Shown here one piece after another: positions 34,026 to 42,745 of a stretch of 64,000 nt of DNA. Every line of letters begins with the position of its first letter. Positions within the stretch are counted from its first letter, which is position 1. This DNA comes from Lichenicoccus sp964247695 (GTDB lineage Bacteria; Pseudomonadota; Alphaproteobacteria; Acetobacterales; Acetobacteraceae), in assembly GCA_964247695.1 (NCBI GenBank), contig CAXTVI010000021.1:16562-80561 (forward strand), in the 5' to 3' direction. A program made the translations under genes and the position numbers. The notes under the pieces were generated by a model, which had not been told where the DNA came from, made no database searches, and worked only from the letters and a program-made list of their open reading frames with translations.

Positions 34026-35146
34026 GCGCCGCTGCCATGAATTCCGTCATCGACGGCGACCTGCGCGAGCTGGTCGAGCCCAAACGGAAGCTCAAGCGGG
34101 CGGCGCAGCCGAACGCCTCGACCAGGCTGGCGCAGCAGGACACGGTGCTCAGCCCGCGCTTCTACACCACCGACTTCGCCTACATGGACAAGCTCGATGT
34201 CGAGCTGGTGCGGAGCGAGTGGGACGCGCTGATCGCGGAGATGAAGTCCGACCCGAACCGCGGGCACTTCGTGCGCGACGAGCGGATGGATGCGGATTTC
34301 TCGGCGATGGCGCCCGAGCTCAGGCGCGAGCTGCTCGATTTCCTGGTCAGCTCGGTGACCGCGGAGTTCTCCGGCTGCGTTCTGTATGCCGAGATACGCA
34401 AGCGGATCAGCAATCCCGACATCCACGCGCTGTTCAGCTGCATGGCGCGTGACGAAGCACGGCATGCCGGGTTCATCAACGACACGCTGCAGGATTTCGG
34501 CGTCGGCGTGGATCTGGGCTTCCTGGCGAAGGCGAAGAAATACACCTACTTCAAGCCGAAATTCGTGTTCTACGCGACGTACCTGTCCGAGAAGATCGGC
34601 TACGCCCGCTACATCAGCATCTTCCGGCAGCTCGAGCGCCATCCTGAACTTCGCATCCACCCGATCTTCGCCTGGTTCGACAAATGGTGCGGCGACGAGT
34701 TCCGCCACGGCGAGGCGTTCGCGCTGCTGATGCGTTCTGATCCCGCTCTGCTGCGAGGCCGCAACCTGCTCTGGATCCGGTTCTTCCTGCTCGCGGTGTT
34801 CGCGACCATGTATGTGCGCGACCACGCCCGGCCGGTGTTCCACGCGGCGCTCGGGCTGGATCCGACCGAATACGACATGCAGGTGTTCCGGATCACCCAG
34901 GAGATCTGCCGGCAGGTCTTCCCGGTCACGCTCGATCTCGACAACCCGAAGTTCCTGGCCGGTCTCGAGCGGCTGCGCCGCGTCTCGCTCGGCATCGACG
35001 CGGCGCGCGCACGCGGCGGCGTGGTCGGGCGCGCGAAGCGTCTTGGCCTGACCGCCGCGGCCGCCGCCGATTTCGTTCGGCTGTATCTGCTGCCCGCCAG
35101 GCGCAGCAGCTTGCCCGCCACCGTCCGCCTGCAGCCCTCCTGGTAG
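34022..35146 (+). CDS. acsF: Mg-protoporphyrin IX monomethyl ester oxidative cyclase AcsF (374 aa)
   Basis: Diiron enzyme that forms ring E using O2. The ferritin-like diiron ligands are visible: TAEFSGCVLYAEI, ARDEARHAGF (Glu145, His148) and CGDEFRHGEAF (Glu226, His229). LSPRFYTTDFAYMDKLDVEL near the N-terminus is typical. No bchE (anaerobic cyclase) lies in the window, so this locus relies on oxygen for ring closure. ATG 34022 overlaps the preceding stop. The next gene starts ten bases later. Confidence 0.97.
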   Translation: MSAAAMNSVIDGDLRELVEPKRKLKRAAQPNASTRLAQQDTVLSPRFYTTDFAYMDKLDVELVRSEWDALIAEMKSDPNRGHFVRDERMDADFSAMAPELRRELLDFLVSSVTAEFSGCVLYAEIRKRISNPDIHALFSCMARDEARHAGFINDTLQDFGVGVDLGFLAKAKKYTYFKPKFVFYATYLSEKIGYARYISIFRQLERHPELRIHPIFAWFDKWCGDEFRHGEAFALLMRSDPALLRGRNLLWIRFFLLAVFATMYVRDHARPVFHAALGLDPTEYDMQVFRITQEICRQVFPVTLDLDNPKFLAGLERLRRVSLGIDAARARGGVVGRAKRLGLTAAAAADFVRLYLLPARRSSLPATVRLQPSW

Positions 35147-35155
35147 GAAAAGCCG

Positions 35156-36967
35156 ATGCACCTCTACGTTCTGCCGGCGCTGTTCGCGCTCTTCGTCTGG
35201 TGGTTCAGCACCGGGGCGATCATGTATCTGGACGGGCTGCCGCGGCGTACGTTCCGCTGGAGCATGATCGGCGCCACGGTGCTGCTGTTCGCCTCGTTCT
35301 GGGGCCTGCAGGCCAGCAGCCACGACACCACGCTCAAGGCGGCGTACTGCGCCTTCTCCTGTGGCCTGTTGGCCTGGGGCTGGCAGGAGATCTCGTTCTA
35401 CATGGGCTTCGTCACCGGCCCGCGCCGTGCGCCGTGCCCCGAGGGCTGCAGCGGCTGGTCCCATTTCGGCCACGCGATCCAGACCAGCCTGTGGCACGAG
35501 CTGGCGATCATCGCGTCCGGCGGCATCGTGGTGGCGCTGACCTGGGGCGGGGCCAACCAGATCGGCACCTGGACCTTCATGGTGCTGTGGTGGATGCACC
35601 AGAGTGCCAAGCTCAACGTGTTCCTGGGCGTGCGCAACCTGAACGAGGAGTTCCTGCCGGACCACCTGCAGTTCCTGCGCAGCTTCCTGACCAAGAAATC
35701 GATGAACCTGCTGTTCCCGATCTCGATCACCGTCTCGATGGTGATCCAGGTCAAGCTGGTGCAGGCGGCGATCGCACCGCATGCCACGGCGTTCGACGCC
35801 GCCGGCTACTGCTTCCTCTCGACGCTGATGTTCCTCGCCATCCTCGAGCACTGGCTGCTGATGCTGCCGCTGCCGGCGGCGGCGCTGTGGGGCTGGAGCC
35901 TGACCTCGCGCAAGCCGGTCAACACCGTCGAGATCGAGGTGGTCGCGGGCTTCCTCGGCGCCGGCAAGACCACGGTGCTGCGCGAGCGCATCGCGCAGCA
36001 GAAGGCGAACGGGACCGGACCGCGCACCGTGGTGCTGGTCAACGACTTCGCTGCCGCCGGGATCGATGGCAGCCTGCTCAGCGGCCAGGGCGCCGATGTC
36101 GTGGAACTGCCGAATGGCTGCATCTGCTGCTCGCTCAAGCAGGACCTGGCCAAGCAGCTCCGCACCGTGGTCGCCGATCATGCCCCCGAGCGGGTGCTGA
36201 TCGAGCCTTCCGGGGTCGCCGACCTGGCCTCGCTGATCGCGGTGCTGTCGCAGCCGGACATCAAGTCGATGGTGCACCGGCTGCACGTCATGACGGTGCT
36301 GGATGCCGGCAGCTTCCTGCGCGATTTCGGCCGCATGCCGGCGCATATCGAGGCGCAGGCCAAGCTCGCCGACGAGCTGATCCTGAACAAGATCGACCTC
36401 GCCTCGCATGCCGAGCGCGCGCTGATCGAGACCACGCTCCGCATGCAGAACCGGCAGGCGAAAATCCTGGTGGCGAGCTATGGCGTGGTGCAGGAGACGA
36501 TCGCCATGCCGAGGCTGGTCGGTGGCACCGACGCTGTCGTGGTGTCGGCGCAGCCGGCGCCGCACGCGCACGCCGACCATGACCACGATCACGGCCATGA
36601 CCATGCGCACGCCCATGCGCATCACGACCACGACCATGACGAGCACGACCACGACCATGCGCACGTGATGGATTTCGAGAGCTGGAGCGGCGTGCTCTCG
36701 CTGCCCTGCAACCCGCAGCGCCTGCACGACCTGCTGGTGCGGGTCAATGCCGGGCAGTTCGGCGAAGTCGAGCGACTGAAGGGCATCGCCCAGGCCGGTG
36801 GCGGCTGGGTGCGGTTCGACATTGCCGGCGGCCGGGTCAGCATGATGGCGTTCGCGGCACCCGAAGCGGAATCCGCGCGTGTCATCGCGATCGGGCGGGG
36901 TCTCGACGAGGCACGCCTGCAGCCCGCCTTCGACGACTGTGCCGCTCTCCTCTTCGACGCCGCCTGA
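35156..36967 (+). CDS. puhE: PuhE fused to CobW/G3E-family GTPase with His-rich loop (603 aa)
   Basis: Residues ~1-255 are PuhE (DUF3623): several membrane helices with WWFSTGAIMYLDGLPRRTFR, GWQEISFYMGFVTGPRR, SLWHELAIIASGG and WWMHQSAKLNVFLGVRNLNE. Without a stop it runs into a G3E GTPase: Walker A GFLGAGKT (265-272), the metal motif GCICC (321-325), IEPSGVADL, the base motif NKID (411-414), a loop at 470-503 with 17 His among Asp/Ala, and a CobW_C domain (509-603). COG0523 GTPases handle Zn, Co or other metals. Lies between acsF and hemA. The fusion suggests membrane-tethered metal delivery during photocomplex or tetrapyrrole assembly (inference). Confidence 0.93.
   Translation: MHLYVLPALFALFVWWFSTGAIMYLDGLPRRTFRWSMIGATVLLFASFWGLQASSHDTTLKAAYCAFSCGLLAWGWQEISFYMGFVTGPRRAPCPEGCSGWSHFGHAIQTSLWHELAIIASGGIVVALTWGGANQIGTWTFMVLWWMHQSAKLNVFLGVRNLNEEFLPDHLQFLRSFLTKKSMNLLFPISITVSMVIQVKLVQAAIAPHATAFDAAGYCFLSTLMFLAILEHWLLMLPLPAAALWGWSLTSRKPVNTVEIEVVAGFLGAGKTTVLRERIAQQKANGTGPRTVVLVNDFAAAGIDGSLLSGQGADVVELPNGCICCSLKQDLAKQLRTVVADHAPERVLIEPSGVADLASLIAVLSQPDIKSMVHRLHVMTVLDAGSFLRDFGRMPAHIEAQAKLADELILNKIDLASHAERALIETTLRMQNRQAKILVASYGVVQETIAMPRLVGGTDAVVVSAQPAPHAHADHDHDHGHDHAHAHAHHDHDHDEHDHDHAHVMDFESWSGVLSLPCNPQRLHDLLVRVNAGQFGEVERLKGIAQAGGGWVRFDIAGGRVSMMAFAAPEAESARVIAIGRGLDEARLQPAFDDCAALLFDAA
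36567..36663 (+). repeat. CAC/GAC-rich low-complexity coding stretch (His-rich loop)
   Basis: Alternating cac/cat, gac and gcg codons encode residues ~471-503 of the PuhE-CobW fusion, rich in His and Asp. Mixed synonymous codons (cac and cat) argue for selection on the protein rather than recent slippage. Such His-rich insertions in COG0523 GTPases are associated with metal binding. Confidence 0.85.
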
Positions 36968-36979
36968 AGGAGCAGACCG

Positions 36980-38215
36980 ATGGAGTACGAGGCGTTCTTC
37001 CGCCGCCAGATCGACCGCCTGCGGGCCGACGGCAACTACCGCATCTTTGCCGAGATCGAGCGCCAGGCCGGACATTTTCCGCGAGCGGTGCTGCACAACC
37101 CGCCTGCCTCACGTCTCGGCGAGAACGGCGCGCCGCTCGAGATCACCATCTGGTGCTCGAACGACTATCTCGGCATGGGCCAGCATCCCGACGTGCTGGC
37201 CGCGATGCACGAGGCGATCGACCGCCTTGGCGCCGGGGCCGGCGGCACCCGCAACATCTCGGGCACCAGCATCGCGCATGTGGCGCTGGAGCGGGAGCTC
37301 GCGTCCCTGCACGGCAAGGAGAGCGCGCTGCTGTTCGCCTCGGGCTACATGTCGAATTGGGCGACGCTCGGCACCATCGCCGCACGCCTGCCGGGCTGCA
37401 TCGTGTTGTCGGATGCCGGCAACCATGCCTCGATGATCGAGGGCATCCGGCACAGCCGTGCCGAGCGGCATATCTTCGCGCACAACGATCCCGCCGATCT
37501 CGACCGCATCCTGTCCACGCTGCCGGCGGATGCGCCCAAGATCGTCGCCTTCGAGAGCGTCTACTCGATGGATGGCGACATCGCGCCGATCGCCGCCCTC
37601 TGCGACGTGGCCGACAAGCATCGCGCGATGACCTATCTCGACGAGGTGCACGCGGTCGGGCTGTACGGGCCGCAGGGTGCCGGCATCGCGGCGCGCGAAG
37701 GGGTCGCCGACCGGCTCACCATCATCGAGGGCACGCTCGGCAAGGGCTTCGGCGTGGTTGGCGGCTACATCGCGGCGTCCGACGCGCTGTGCGACTTCGT
37801 GCGCTCGTTCGCATCGGGCTACATCTTCTCCACGGCGCTGCCGCCGGCGATCGCGGCCGGGGCATGCGCCAGCATACGCAGCGTGCGCGCGGCCGACGGC
37901 CTGCGGGCCCGCCACGCCGACCGGGTGCGCGCGGTGCGTCAGGCGCTCGAAGCGGCCGGCGTGCCGCACCAGGACAACCCGTCGCACATCGTGCCGGTCA
38001 TCGTCGGCGATCCGGTGGCGACCAGGCTGTTGTCCGACCGGCTGCTGACCCGGCACGGCATCTACGTCCAGCCGATCAACTACCCGACGGTGCCGCGCGG
38101 TACCGAGCGCCTGCGCCTGACGCCGACGCCGCTGCACTCGGATGCCGACATCGCGCATCTCGCGGGGGCCCTGGGCGCCGAGTGGGCGGAACTGAATTTC
38201 GCCAGAAGCGCGTGA
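36980..38215 (+). CDS. hemA: 5-aminolevulinate synthase (411 aa)
   Basis: PLP-dependent condensation of glycine and succinyl-CoA, the C4-route entry to tetrapyrroles. WCSNDYLGMGQHPDVLAAMH, GAGAGGTRNISGTSIAHVAL, the DEVHAVGLYGPQGAG cofactor-Asp segment and EGTLGKGFGVVGGY with Lys255 as the Schiff-base lysine are all present. Length is normal. ATG 36980 with AAGGAG just upstream (36967-36972). Embedded between puhE::cobW and bchI, so supply of ALA is tied to pigment demand. Confidence 0.97.
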   Translation: MEYEAFFRRQIDRLRADGNYRIFAEIERQAGHFPRAVLHNPPASRLGENGAPLEITIWCSNDYLGMGQHPDVLAAMHEAIDRLGAGAGGTRNISGTSIAHVALERELASLHGKESALLFASGYMSNWATLGTIAARLPGCIVLSDAGNHASMIEGIRHSRAERHIFAHNDPADLDRILSTLPADAPKIVAFESVYSMDGDIAPIAALCDVADKHRAMTYLDEVHAVGLYGPQGAGIAAREGVADRLTIIEGTLGKGFGVVGGYIAASDALCDFVRSFASGYIFSTALPPAIAAGACASIRSVRAADGLRARHADRVRAVRQALEAAGVPHQDNPSHIVPVIVGDPVATRLLSDRLLTRHGIYVQPINYPTVPRGTERLRLTPTPLHSDADIAHLAGALGAEWAELNFARSA

Positions 38216-38222
38216 GTTTCAG

Positions 38223-39311
38223 ATGAACGTCGCCCTGCTCGACAAGCGCCTGCAGACGGCTCCTCGACGCAAGCGCGCGCCCGCGGTGCGCCGGGTGTTC
38301 CCGTTCACAGCCATGGTCGGCCAACGGGAGATGACCCAGGCGCTGCTGCTGGCGGCGGTCGATCCGCGCATCGGCGGCGTGCTGGTGCTGGGCGATCGCG
38401 GCACCGGCAAATCGACCGCGATCCGCGCGCTGGCCGCATTGCTGCCGGTGATACGCGTCGTCGCCGATTGCCCGTACAACTGCGATCCGTCCGGCATCTC
38501 GCCGAACTGCCCGCACTGCAATGCTCCGGGTGCGACTGCCTCGCCGCGCGTGCGCAGCATCACCGTGCCGGCCATCGACCTGCCGCTCGGCGCTACCGAG
38601 GACCGCGTGGTCGGTGCGCTGGATCTCGAGCGCGCGCTGGCCGACGGCAGCAAGCGGTTCGAGCCCGGGCTGCTGGCGCGCGCGCATCGCGGCTTTCTCT
38701 ACATCGATGAGGTCAACCTGCTCGAGGACCATCTCGTCGACCTGCTGCTCGACGTGGCCGCGTCCGGCGAGAACCTGGTCGAGCGCGAGGGACTGAGCAT
38801 CCGCCACCCGGCGCGCTTCGTGCTGGTCGGCAGCGGCAATCCGGAAGAGGGCGACCTGCGCCCGCAACTGCTCGACCGCTTCGGCCTGGCCGTCGAGGTG
38901 ACGACCACTACCGACCTCCAGGAGCGCATCGAGGTGCTGCGCCGGCGTGAGGCCTTCGAGGCCGATCCGGAGGCGTTCACCCAGGCCTGGTCGGAGCCGG
39001 AGCTGGCGCTGCGCCAGCGCATCCAGTCGGCACGCGCGCTGCTCCGGCACGTGGTGACGCCCGACGCGCTGCTCGCCAGCGTCGCGCGGCTGTGCCTCGC
39101 ACTCGGCACCGATGGGCTGCGCGGCGAGTTGTCGCTGCTGCGGGCGGCGCGCGCGCTGGCCTGCCTGGAGGGCGAGCGCGTGGTGCTGCCGCGCCACCTG
39201 CGCGCCGTCGCGGTGCCGGCGCTGCGCCACCGCCTGCGCCGCAACCCGCTCGACGAGGGCAGTGCCACGCCGCGTGTCGAGCGGGCGCTGGCGGAGCTTG
39301 CCGACGCGTGA
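38223..39311 (+). CDS. bchI: Magnesium chelatase ATPase subunit I (362 aa)
   Basis: AAA+ subunit of Mg-chelatase. FPFTAMVGQREMTQALLLAA, Walker A LGDRGTGKST (about 57-65), the Cys-containing insert DCPYNCDPSGISPNCPHC, Walker B GFLYIDEVNLLEDH and sensor-1 VLVGSGNPEEGDLRPQLLDR are present. Starts eight bases after hemA; the stop overlaps bchD GTG. Works with BchD and BchH. Confidence 0.97.
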   Translation: MNVALLDKRLQTAPRRKRAPAVRRVFPFTAMVGQREMTQALLLAAVDPRIGGVLVLGDRGTGKSTAIRALAALLPVIRVVADCPYNCDPSGISPNCPHCNAPGATASPRVRSITVPAIDLPLGATEDRVVGALDLERALADGSKRFEPGLLARAHRGFLYIDEVNLLEDHLVDLLLDVAASGENLVEREGLSIRHPARFVLVGSGNPEEGDLRPQLLDRFGLAVEVTTTTDLQERIEVLRRREAFEADPEAFTQAWSEPELALRQRIQSARALLRHVVTPDALLASVARLCLALGTDGLRGELSLLRAARALACLEGERVVLPRHLRAVAVPALRHRLRRNPLDEGSATPRVERALAELADA

Positions 39312-41110
39312 GCCGCGGCGCCCCCCCGCAGAGCTGGGACGATGTGATGCTGGCCGCGCGCCTGTTCGCGCTGCAGCCGTCGGGACTGGTGCTGCGTGTG
39401 CGCGCCGGCGTCGGCGCCACCCGTGACGCGTTGCTCGCGGCGCTGCGCGACCTGCTGCCCGCCGAGGCGCATATCCTGCGCTGTCCCGCGCACCCGACGT
39501 CCGAGGCACTGCTCGGTGGCCTGGACCTGTCCGCGACACTCGCGACCGGCCGGCCCGTGCAGCGCCAGGGCCTGATCGCGCGCGCGGCCGGCGGTGTCCT
39601 GCTCCTGGCATCCGCCGAGCGCCTGCAGGGCGACACCGCCTCCTTGCTGTGCCACGCGGTCGACGCCGATGGTGCGCCCGGGCTGGTGGCATTCGACGAG
39701 GGCGAGCCGGACGAGGACCTGCCTGCGGTACTGCTCGATCGTATCGCCTTGCGGGTGGACCTGGATGCGCTGCGACCGGGTCCGCTGCCGGCACCTGGCG
39801 AGCGTGCGCTGCTGGCCGTGGCGCGGCGCCATCTGCAAGGCCTGATGACGCCGGCGCCGGTCGCCGATGCGCTGTGCAGCACGGCCCTGGCGCTCGGCGT
39901 GTATCCGATGCGCGCGACGATGCTGGCGGCACGGATCGCGCGCGTGGCGGCGGCACTGGCCGGGCACGCGGAGGTCGAGGCGGACGATGCGGCCCTGGCG
40001 GCCTCGCTGGTGCTGGCGCCGCGGGCCACGACCATCCCGATGCCTCCCCAGGCACCCGCCCAGGACCCGCCTCCGGGCCAGGACCAGGAACCGCCGCCGG
40101 GCTCGTCCGGGCCGCAGGATGCGACGTCTCCCGGAGCCGCCGACGCACCGCCACCACAGGCGCCGGATGGCGGCCATCGCGACGACGGACCGGACGGGGA
40201 GGCGATGCCGGACGACCTGCGCGGGACCGTGCTGGCAGCCGCCAGCGCGATGCTGCCGCCGCACCTGCTGGATGGCCCGGCGCTCGTTGCGAAAGGCAGC
40301 GCCTCGGGGGCGCAGGGCCGTGCCGGTGCGGGAAAGATGCTCGGCACCCGCGGCCGCCCGCTGACGCCGCGGCCCGGGCGCCCGGGCGAGGGCAGCCGTC
40401 TCGCCCTGGTCGAGACCCTGCGCCACGCCGCTCCCTGGCAGAAGCCACGCCGTGCCGTGGCGGCGCGCCGCACCGGAGTCCCGGAAGCCGAGGCACCGAG
40501 ACGCCTGCTGGTGCAGTTGTCCGACCTGCATGTCAGACGCTGCAGCCGGCGGCCGCGCAGCACTGCGATCTTCCTGGTGGATGCGTCCGGATCGGCGGCG
40601 ATGCATCGCCTCGCCGAGGCCAAGGGCGCCATCGAGCTGCTGCTCGGCGAATGCTATGTCCGCCGCGACCGCGTCGCCCTGCTGGCGTTCCGCGGCACCG
40701 GCGCCGAACTGCTGCTGGCGCCGACCGGAGCGCTGGCGCGCGCACGGAAAAGCCTCGCGGCCCTGCCGGGCGGCGGGGGCACCCCGATCGCGAGCGGCCT
40801 CGATGCGGCGATGGAACTGGCTGGTCAGTTGCGCCGCCTCGGTGAGACCGCGCTGATCGTGATGCTCACCGACGGGCGCGCCAACATCGCCCGCGACGGG
40901 ACCCCCGGCCGCGCCCGTGCCGAGCAGGACGCACAGGCGAGCGGCGCACGCATGCGCGCCGCCGGGCTGCCGGCGCTGCTGGTCGACATCTCGCCGCGCA
41001 TGCAGCCGCATGCCGAGGCGCTGGCGGTATCGATGGGCGCGCGCTATCTGCGGCTGATGCAGGGCGAGCCGGAGCGGCTGTCGAAGGCCGTGCGCGCGCT
41101 GGCGGCATGA
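39308..41110 (+). CDS. bchD: Magnesium chelatase subunit D (600 aa)
   Basis: Start GTG 39308 overlaps the bchI stop; the frame runs upstream but only through bchI. The N-terminal AAA+-like domain has a degenerate nucleotide site (no intact Walker A), as is usual for BchD. A Pro/Gln/Asp-rich linker (~235-290) follows, then a C-terminal integrin-I domain with the MIDAS motif FLVDASGSAA and GGGGTPIASGLDAAM, plus MLTDGRANIARDG. Platform for the I-D motor complex of Mg-chelatase. Confidence 0.96.
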   Translation: MSRGAPPQSWDDVMLAARLFALQPSGLVLRVRAGVGATRDALLAALRDLLPAEAHILRCPAHPTSEALLGGLDLSATLATGRPVQRQGLIARAAGGVLLLASAERLQGDTASLLCHAVDADGAPGLVAFDEGEPDEDLPAVLLDRIALRVDLDALRPGPLPAPGERALLAVARRHLQGLMTPAPVADALCSTALALGVYPMRATMLAARIARVAAALAGHAEVEADDAALAASLVLAPRATTIPMPPQAPAQDPPPGQDQEPPPGSSGPQDATSPGAADAPPPQAPDGGHRDDGPDGEAMPDDLRGTVLAAASAMLPPHLLDGPALVAKGSASGAQGRAGAGKMLGTRGRPLTPRPGRPGEGSRLALVETLRHAAPWQKPRRAVAARRTGVPEAEAPRRLLVQLSDLHVRRCSRRPRSTAIFLVDASGSAAMHRLAEAKGAIELLLGECYVRRDRVALLAFRGTGAELLLAPTGALARARKSLAALPGGGGTPIASGLDAAMELAGQLRRLGETALIVMLTDGRANIARDGTPGRARAEQDAQASGARMRAAGLPALLVDISPRMQPHAEALAVSMGARYLRLMQGEPERLSKAVRALAA

Positions 41111-41123
41111 ATGCGAGAGCCAG

Positions 41124-42020
41124 ATGAAGTGGGACGTGCAGGGCCGGAACTGGCCGAACCGCGAGAGCAGCCGCTTCGTGCGGGCAGGCGGCCTGCTGTG
41201 GCATGTGCAGGTGATGGGGTCGGGACCGCTGCTGCTGCTGCTGCATGGCACCGGCGCCGCGACGCACTCGTGGCGCGACCTGGCACCGCTGCTAGCGCGG
41301 CATTTTACCGTGGTCGCACCCGACCTGCCCGGGCACGGCTTCACCCAGGCGCCGCTGCCCGAGTTCATGTCGCTGCCGAACCAAGCCCGGCTTCTGGGAC
41401 ACCTGCTCGAACGGCTAGGCATATCGCCTGCGATCGCTATCGGTCATTCGGCGGGTGCCGCGATCCTGGCGCGCATGACGCTGGACGAGGCGATCGCGCC
41501 GGATGTGCTGGTCAGCCTCAACGGTGCGCTGCTGCCGTTGCAGGGCCATGCCTCGAACCTGTTCCCCGCAGCGGCGAAGCTGCTGTCGGCGACGCGATTG
41601 GTGCCAAGGCTGTTCTCGCTGCACGCAACCAACCGCGCCTGGCTCTCGCGTTTCCTCGACAATACCGGCTCGCAGATCGACTCTGAAGGCTTACGCACGT
41701 ATCAGGACCTGCTCCGCGATCCAGGCCACGTGGCGAGCGGCTTGCGCATGATGGCGCATTGGGACCTGCAGCCGCTGGCGGCCGCATTGCCGGATCTTGC
41801 CTGCCGGGTGGTGCTGGTCTGCGGCGAGGCCGACCGGATGATCCCACCCGGCGACGCCGTCACGCTCGCCAGCATGCTGCCGGATGCGGAACTCGTCAGC
41901 CTGCCAAATCTCGGGCATCTCGCGCACGAGGAGCGCCCGGAGCTCGTCGCGGATCTCGTCATTCGCCAGCATCCCGCGCGTTCAGCGCGTCCGTCCGCGG
42001 CGCTGCAGCCGGCGTGCTGA
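41124..42020 (+). CDS. bchO: BchO, alpha/beta hydrolase of the Mg-chelatase operon (298 aa)
   Basis: Alpha/beta hydrolase fold: LLLLLHGTGAATHSWRDLAP, nucleophile elbow AIGHSAGAAILA, and the late Asp and His in VLVCGEADRMIPP and LPNLGHLAHEE. WDVQGRNWPNRESSRFVRAG at the N-terminus is typical of BchO. Conserved after bchID in most PGCs; its exact role in bacteriochlorophyll synthesis is unsettled. ATG 41124, 13 bases after bchD. Confidence 0.95.
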   Translation: MKWDVQGRNWPNRESSRFVRAGGLLWHVQVMGSGPLLLLLHGTGAATHSWRDLAPLLARHFTVVAPDLPGHGFTQAPLPEFMSLPNQARLLGHLLERLGISPAIAIGHSAGAAILARMTLDEAIAPDVLVSLNGALLPLQGHASNLFPAAAKLLSATRLVPRLFSLHATNRAWLSRFLDNTGSQIDSEGLRTYQDLLRDPGHVASGLRMMAHWDLQPLAAALPDLACRVVLVCGEADRMIPPGDAVTLASMLPDAELVSLPNLGHLAHEERPELVADLVIRQHPARSARPSAALQPAC

Positions 42021-42367
42021 ACCGGCTGTTCGCCGGCGGCGCGATCCTCGACGTGATCCTGGTGCTGGTCGTGCTGGAAGGCCTGCTGCTGACGCTGCTG
42101 CATCGCAGGCTCGGCTGGAGCGGCGGCATCGGCAAATGGGCCGCAACCCTGTCCGCCGGCTTCCTGCTGATGCTCGCCCTGCGCCTCGCGCTCGGCGGTG
42201 CCGCGCCGGTCTGGCTGGCCCTGTGCCTGATGCTTTCGCTGTGCGCGCATCTGGTCGACCTGTGGCTCAGGATCGGTCAGGTTCCTGGGCAGGGGAGGGC
42301 TCTGCCCCTGACCCGCTATGGCCCCCGTACTGGAGCAGTTGGGCCCCGGACTCGTGCACCCGACTGA
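42014..42367 (+). CDS. Small hydrophobic protein after bchO (about 117 aa)
   Basis: GTG 42014 overlaps the bchO stop. Three hydrophobic helices are visible: GAILDVILVLVVLEGLLLTL, a middle one around AATLSAGFLLMLALRLALG, and APVWLALCLMLSLCAHLVDL. The last ~30 residues are polar and may not be conserved; a hairpin-forming GC palindrome lies within them (42287-42314). Small membrane orfs next to bchO occur in related clusters. Function unknown; possibly the last gene of the operon. Confidence 0.6.
   Translation: MLNRLFAGGAILDVILVLVVLEGLLLTLLHRRLGWSGGIGKWAATLSAGFLLMLALRLALGGAAPVWLALCLMLSLCAHLVDLWLRIGQVPGQGRALPLTRYGPRTGAVGPRTRAPD
42287..42314 (+). terminator. Possible hairpin at the end of the bchF-bchO operon
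   Basis: The arms GGG-CAGGGG (42287-42295) and CCCCTG-a-CCC (42305-42314) can pair over nine bases with one bulge and a nine-base loop. No T-run follows, so it is not a classic Rho-independent terminator. It lies in the 3' part of the small membrane orf. Low confidence. Confidence 0.25.
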
Positions 42368-42379
42368 CAGGATCCGGGC

Positions 42380-42731
42380 ATGCTGGACCATGTGACGACC
42401 AGCGTCCGTGGGCTGCGACGAGCAAGCGAATTTTAACCGCACCTTGCGCCCTCTGGGACTTGAACGCCTTCATCCCGATGGAAAAAGCAAAGCCGGCTAT
42501 GGGATGAGACCGACGGCCTTCTTCTGGATCGATCAGAAGGGCGTCCAGCAGACGAGCGTTCATGTCGCGTTCGCAGCAGGGGACGGGCCGGCTCTGGATT
42601 GCTTCTACCGGGAAGCACTCACGATCGGCTGCCAGGACAACGGGCCGCCCGGCATCCGGGTGCATTATCATCCCGACTACCACGGCACCTTCGTTCTCGA
42701 TCCTGACGATCACGACATCGAAGCCGTCTGA
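42380..42731 (+). pseudogene. VOC (glyoxalase/dioxygenase) family gene, frameshifted
   Basis: From ATG 42380 the frame reads MLDHVTTSVRGLRRASEF then stops at TAA 42434-42436, the start of a VOC-family protein. The remainder continues in another frame as FNRTLRPLGLERLHPDGKSK through HVAFAAGDGPALDCFYREAL to FVLDPDDHDIEAV at 42731, the normal VOC middle and end. The break falls in a run of T at 42431-42434. Aligning to the usual F-Y-x-x-A-L-x-P-L-G pattern suggests two bases are missing or one added. Sequencing error is possible but the setting is a decayed region. Confidence 0.75.
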
Positions 42732-42745
42732 CGTTCACCGAGCCG

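Noticed and set aside
36567..36663. Microsatellite-like repeat as a phase-variation tract
   Set aside because: Codons vary synonymously and the frame is kept; it encodes a His-rich loop known in this GTPase family.
33989..37096. A 1035-codon open frame on the minus strand
   Set aside because: It lies opposite acsF, puhE::cobW and neighbours and reads as low-complexity Arg/His/Gln sequence, as expected from high-GC codon bias. The plus-strand genes have clear families.
38076..40496. An 806-codon minus-strand frame opposite bchI/bchD
   Set aside because: Arg/Ala/Pro-rich, no motif; the plus strand encodes Mg-chelatase subunits.
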